Source of the DNA: JAZGER01 sp036480335
Lineage (GTDB): Bacteria; Pseudomonadota; Gammaproteobacteria; DSM-19610
Assembly: GCA_036480335.1 (NCBI GenBank)
Contig: JAZGGH010000039.1
Location: 1-8,578, forward strand
Length of the DNA stretch: 8,578 nt
Direction of reading: 5' to 3'
Shown: positions 6,825 to 8,578 of the stretch, one piece after another
How the letters are laid out: every line of letters starts with the position of its first letter
Numbering within the stretch: position 1 is the first letter of the stretch
Notes under the pieces: model-generated
What the model saw: only the letters and a program-made list of their open reading frames with translations
What the model was told of the DNA's origin: nothing
The model's database searches: none
Position numbers and translations under genes: made by a program

Positions 6825-7550
6825 CTAATTGTTGATTTTAATCTCAACACGTCTGGCTTCTACTGGAGAACCGGTGCCGGTTGTCACTGTGGGCGGAGCT
6901 ATTGAGATTCGCCCGACATCAATACCTGCCTGCACGAGTGTATTTCTAACAGCCAGCGCTCGATCATAAGCTAGCAATGTATTTGAGTTAGGATTTCCAC
7001 TCGGGTCGTGAAAGCCGGAGAGGTTCACAGAGGAGCCGGGGTTCTGCCTCATAAAATTAACAACAGGGGACAGGTAGAGTCGACCCGCATTAGGAACCCT
7101 TGAGCTATTCGAATCGAAGAAGACCCTGGCTTCCGCAAGCCCGGTTGAGCTGTAGGTGTCAGAAGAGGAATTCAGGCGACTTTCCAACTCAGAAATTCTG
7201 GCTTGCAGGCCGGGAATCGACTGGTTTTCAGTTTCCAGAGTGCTAATGCGCTGCAGTTGATCAGGATCACTAGTAACGACTGCAGAGGTGACGCCACTTT
7301 CGAGTTCGGTAATTCGAGCCTGTAAGCCGCTAATCCTCCCATTTTCCTGTTCAAGTGTGGCTATACGGGTCAGGTGCGCAGGGTTGTCAACCAGGTTTCC
7401 AACTTGATTAGTCGGAGAAGCACATCTACTCCCGCCTGCAAAACCGAGCAACCAGAGGAGCAAGGTTAAAACAGCGAGTGCAATAGCTACAATCCACCAT
7501 ATGTGTTTGAAGTTCTCCCAGCCAGGTGTAACAGCATTGTAATTCATCAT
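6825..7550 (-). CDS. Membrane-anchored coiled-coil protein with C-terminal OmpA domain
   Basis: A 241-residue protein. A single strongly hydrophobic helix (about residues 16-37) follows a short N-terminus and has no signal cleavage site or lipobox, so it is probably an inner-membrane anchor with the rest in the periplasm. Residues 53-128 hold two copies of a coiled-coil repeat (RIATLEQENGRISGLQARI, then RISTLETENQSIPGLQARI). Residues about 138-241 form an OmpA/MotB-type peptidoglycan-binding domain: the strand ARVFFDSNSSRV, then LSGFHDPSGNPNSN and LLAYDRALAVRNTLVQAGID. Asp182 and Arg197 sit where OmpA D271 and R286 hold diaminopimelate, so wall binding is expected. The layout (one membrane helix, a stalk and an OmpA domain) resembles MotB or Pal-like tethers, but there is no stator signature. 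It is the downstream gene of a pair; ten bases separate it from the previous stop. Two consecutive ATGs (7550, 7547) are possible starts. The specific function is unknown. Confidence 0.85.
   Translation of the reverse strand: MMNYNAVTPGWENFKHIWWIVAIALAVLTLLLWLLGFAGGSRCASPTNQVGNLVDNPAHLTRIATLEQENGRISGLQARITELESGVTSAVVTSDPDQLQRISTLETENQSIPGLQARISELESRLNSSSDTYSSTGLAEARVFFDSNSSRVPNAGRLYLSPVVNFMRQNPGSSVNLSGFHDPSGNPNSNTLLAYDRALAVRNTLVQAGIDVGRISIAPPTVTTGTGSPVEARRVEIKINN
7167..7394 (-). repeat. Two-copy coiled-coil repeat in the OmpA-domain protein
   Basis: Residues 53-90 and 92-128 align as two copies of a unit of about 38 residues: a D-P-x-x-L-x-RI segment, then TLExEN, then IxGLQARIxELES. Codon choice has diverged between copies (for example CGA versus AGA in the shared QARI), so the duplication is old or kept by selection at protein level. 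The same unit recurs in the neighbouring gene. Confidence 0.75.
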
Positions 7551-7556
7551 TGATTA

Positions 7557-7562
7557 CTCCTT
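7557..7562 (-). promoter_or_regulatory. Ribosome-binding site overlapping the upstream stop codon
   Basis: On the minus strand the stop TAA of the preceding gene (7563-7561) runs directly into AAGGAG, which ends six bases before the ATG at 7550. This supports translational coupling of the pair and the choice of the first of the two adjacent ATGs. Confidence 0.75.
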
Positions 7563-8578
7563 ATGCGATAAATTCATCTTGGGCTTTTTTGAGTTTGGCC
7601 CATTCATTGTTTGACGCCATAGCAGATTGATCAGGCCAGGACGCTGGTTTAGCAAGGGCAAAATTTGAGCCGCCATCGTTCAGGATTGCCTGAATTTCAG
7701 TAGGGTCAGTTTCCGACAGCTCACTATAAGTATGAATTCCCGCTTTATGAATGAGTTCGTCAATTTTAGGGCCAATGCCTTCAATTACCGTGAAATCATG
7801 CTTATTTCCTTTGCTACGGATGGAATAGCCTGCAGCTTTCGCTGCTTTGTAATCCACAGGCTTCGGTTCTTTACTGGCCGCTTGTTTATATTTCGCTAAT
7901 TCAATTTCCAGTGTCTTGATTCGAGCAGATTGATTTTTACTCTCACTGCCGCTTGTTGAGCCATCGGGGTAGACGCCGCCAATTAAAATATCCTGCAATG
8001 CTCTCAGGGCAGGCCATCGGTTATTGGCAACCAGGTTTGCCTGGTCAGACCAGGTGCCTGGATTAGCTGTCTTGAACGCTGCCCCGGCTTTATCCAGAAT
8101 CTTTTGGATATCCTGCGGGTCGGTATTAGAAAGTTCTTCGAATGAGTGAATCCCCGCTTTTTGGAGCAGGCCACTGATTTTTGGGCCGACACCTTCAATA
8201 GCGGTAAAATCATCCTGCGCACTAATAGGAATGCCGACTTTCTTACCTGCATTAATGTCGATTTTTCTCGCTTTACTCCAGGTTTTAAGTTCGGCTTCAA
8301 GGTCAGAGATACGCGCAAGATGTTTCGGATTATCTATCAGCTTTTCTACCTCAATCGTCTTCTCAACAATTTCAGGCTTGCGGTTTTTCAGTTCATTGAT
8401 GGTCGACTGTAAACCGGCAATGGCCTTGTTTTCGGTCTGTAGCTTATCAAGCGTGCCCTGAAGACTATTGAGTTTCTGTGTGTCACCCTGCAAGGATTTG
8501 TTACTGGCTTCAAGCTTGCCGATGGTGTCCTGTAGTCCTTTGAGCTTTTGTGAGTCAGCCTGCAACGCCTTATTGCTG
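7561..8578 (-). CDS. Coiled-coil protein with two helix-hairpin-helix modules (N-terminus off the right edge)
   Basis: The frame is open from the right edge to the TAA at 7563-7561, giving 338 visible residues. The true start is outside the window; the in-frame TTG at 8565 has the same NKALQ context as an internal repeat and is not a credible start. The visible part has three segments. First, a Gln/Leu/Lys-rich coiled coil with 24-residue repeats (8383-8574). Second, a linker with LIDNPKHLARISDLEAEL. Third, two copies of a module of about 80 residues (8214-7975 and 7800-7564) opening DDFTAIEGVGPKI and HDFTVIEGIGPKI. The IEGxGPKI hairpin is the helix-hairpin-helix signature of the H3TH/COG3743-like group, and each copy ends with W-x-DQ, then a NN-x-W-x-x-L segment. 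In other proteins such hairpins often bind DNA, but catalytic residues of FEN-type nucleases are not visible, so I infer a binding or structural role only. Cellular location is undecided because the N-terminus is missing. It is probably co-transcribed with the OmpA-domain gene 10 bases downstream. Confidence 0.82.
   Translation of the reverse strand, partial: SNKALQADSQKLKGLQDTIGKLEASNKSLQGDTQKLNSLQGTLDKLQTENKAIAGLQSTINELKNRKPEIVEKTIEVEKLIDNPKHLARISDLEAELKTWSKARKIDINAGKKVGIPISAQDDFTAIEGVGPKISGLLQKAGIHSFEELSNTDPQDIQKILDKAGAAFKTANPGTWSDQANLVANNRWPALRALQDILIGGVYPDGSTSGSESKNQSARIKTLEIELAKYKQAASKEPKPVDYKAAKAAGYSIRSKGNKHDFTVIEGIGPKIDELIHKAGIHTYSELSETDPTEIQAILNDGGSNFALAKPASWPDQSAMASNNEWAKLKKAQDEFIA
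7564..8214 (-). repeat. Tandem duplicated helix-hairpin-helix module
   Basis: The two modules (8214-7975 and 7800-7564) align over nearly their full length: DFTxIEGxGPKI, KAGIH, ELSxTDPxxIQxIL, W-x-DQ and a final W-x-x-L. The similarity extends in front of each module, where a LE-x-EL coiled-coil stretch and a D-x-x-A-x-K-x-x-G-x-x-I stretch precede both. The duplicated unit is therefore longer than the domain itself, probably 110-130 residues. Confidence 0.8.
8383..8574 (-). repeat. 72-bp in-frame tandem repeat (24 residues) in coiled coil
   Basis: Copy 1 (8574-8503) encodes NKALQADSQKLKGLQ then DTIGKLEAS. Copy 2 (8502-8431) encodes NKSLQGDTQKLNSLQ then GTLDKLQTE. Copy 3 (8430-8383) is shortened to NKAIAGLQSTINELKN, lacking eight residues in the middle. 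More copies may lie beyond the right edge, because the frame continues into it. Confidence 0.78.

Noticed and set aside
8563..8565. TTG as the start of the helix-hairpin-helix protein
   Set aside because: The frame continues upstream with SNKA, matching the internal 24-residue repeat (SNKS), so the protein begins off-window.
1..8578. Insertion sequences, CRISPR arrays, tRNA or phage genes
   Set aside because: I looked for transposase motifs, terminal repeats, spaced direct repeats and tRNA-like cloverleaves by eye and saw none.

Overview
The window looks like a stretch of gammaproteobacterial chromosome: roughly half G+C, dense, with Gram-negative envelope proteins throughout (an outer-membrane factor, a periplasmic adaptor, an RND pump and an OmpA-type peptidoglycan-binding domain). 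I could not name the genus.

Layout. (1) 1-262, minus strand: the first 87 codons of an HDOD-domain signalling protein that runs off the left edge. (2) 263-437: a divergent intergenic region with three short perfect inverted repeats in a row (358-421) and a candidate promoter overlapping the last two. (3) 438-6731, plus strand: a four-gene copper/silver efflux cluster. It consists of a small secreted Cys-rich protein, a TolC-family outer-membrane factor (CusC-type), a membrane fusion protein (CusB-type) with a CusF-like metallochaperone domain fused at its C-terminus, and an HME-RND pump (CusA-type). The last three genes overlap at their ends (14 nt, then 4 nt) and are almost certainly co-transcribed and translationally coupled. 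(4) 6732-6824: a short convergent intergenic region with a 9-bp-stem hairpin. (5) 6825-8578, minus strand: a two-gene unit. The upstream gene, cut by the right edge, encodes a coiled-coil protein with two copies of a helix-hairpin-helix module. The downstream gene encodes a membrane-anchored coiled-coil protein with a C-terminal OmpA domain.

How the genes work together. CusA carries the three metal-site methionines and the charged residues known from E. coli CusA. CusB has a Met-containing heavy-metal-binding segment at its N-terminus and all four CusF-type ligands (His, Trp, Met, Met) at its C-terminus. The tripartite pump should therefore export Cu(I)/Ag(I) from the periplasm and inner membrane to the outside, with the chaperone covalently tethered to the adaptor. 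The small Cys-rich protein at the head of the cluster is a likely accessory metal binder. No sensor kinase, response regulator or MerR-type regulator lies in the window.

The least explained part is the right-hand pair. Both proteins carry the same coiled-coil repeat vocabulary (a DNPxHLxRI segment and an ENxxIxGLQ segment), so they appear to share an evolutionary origin for their stalks and may form one envelope assembly. I know of no described function for this pair.
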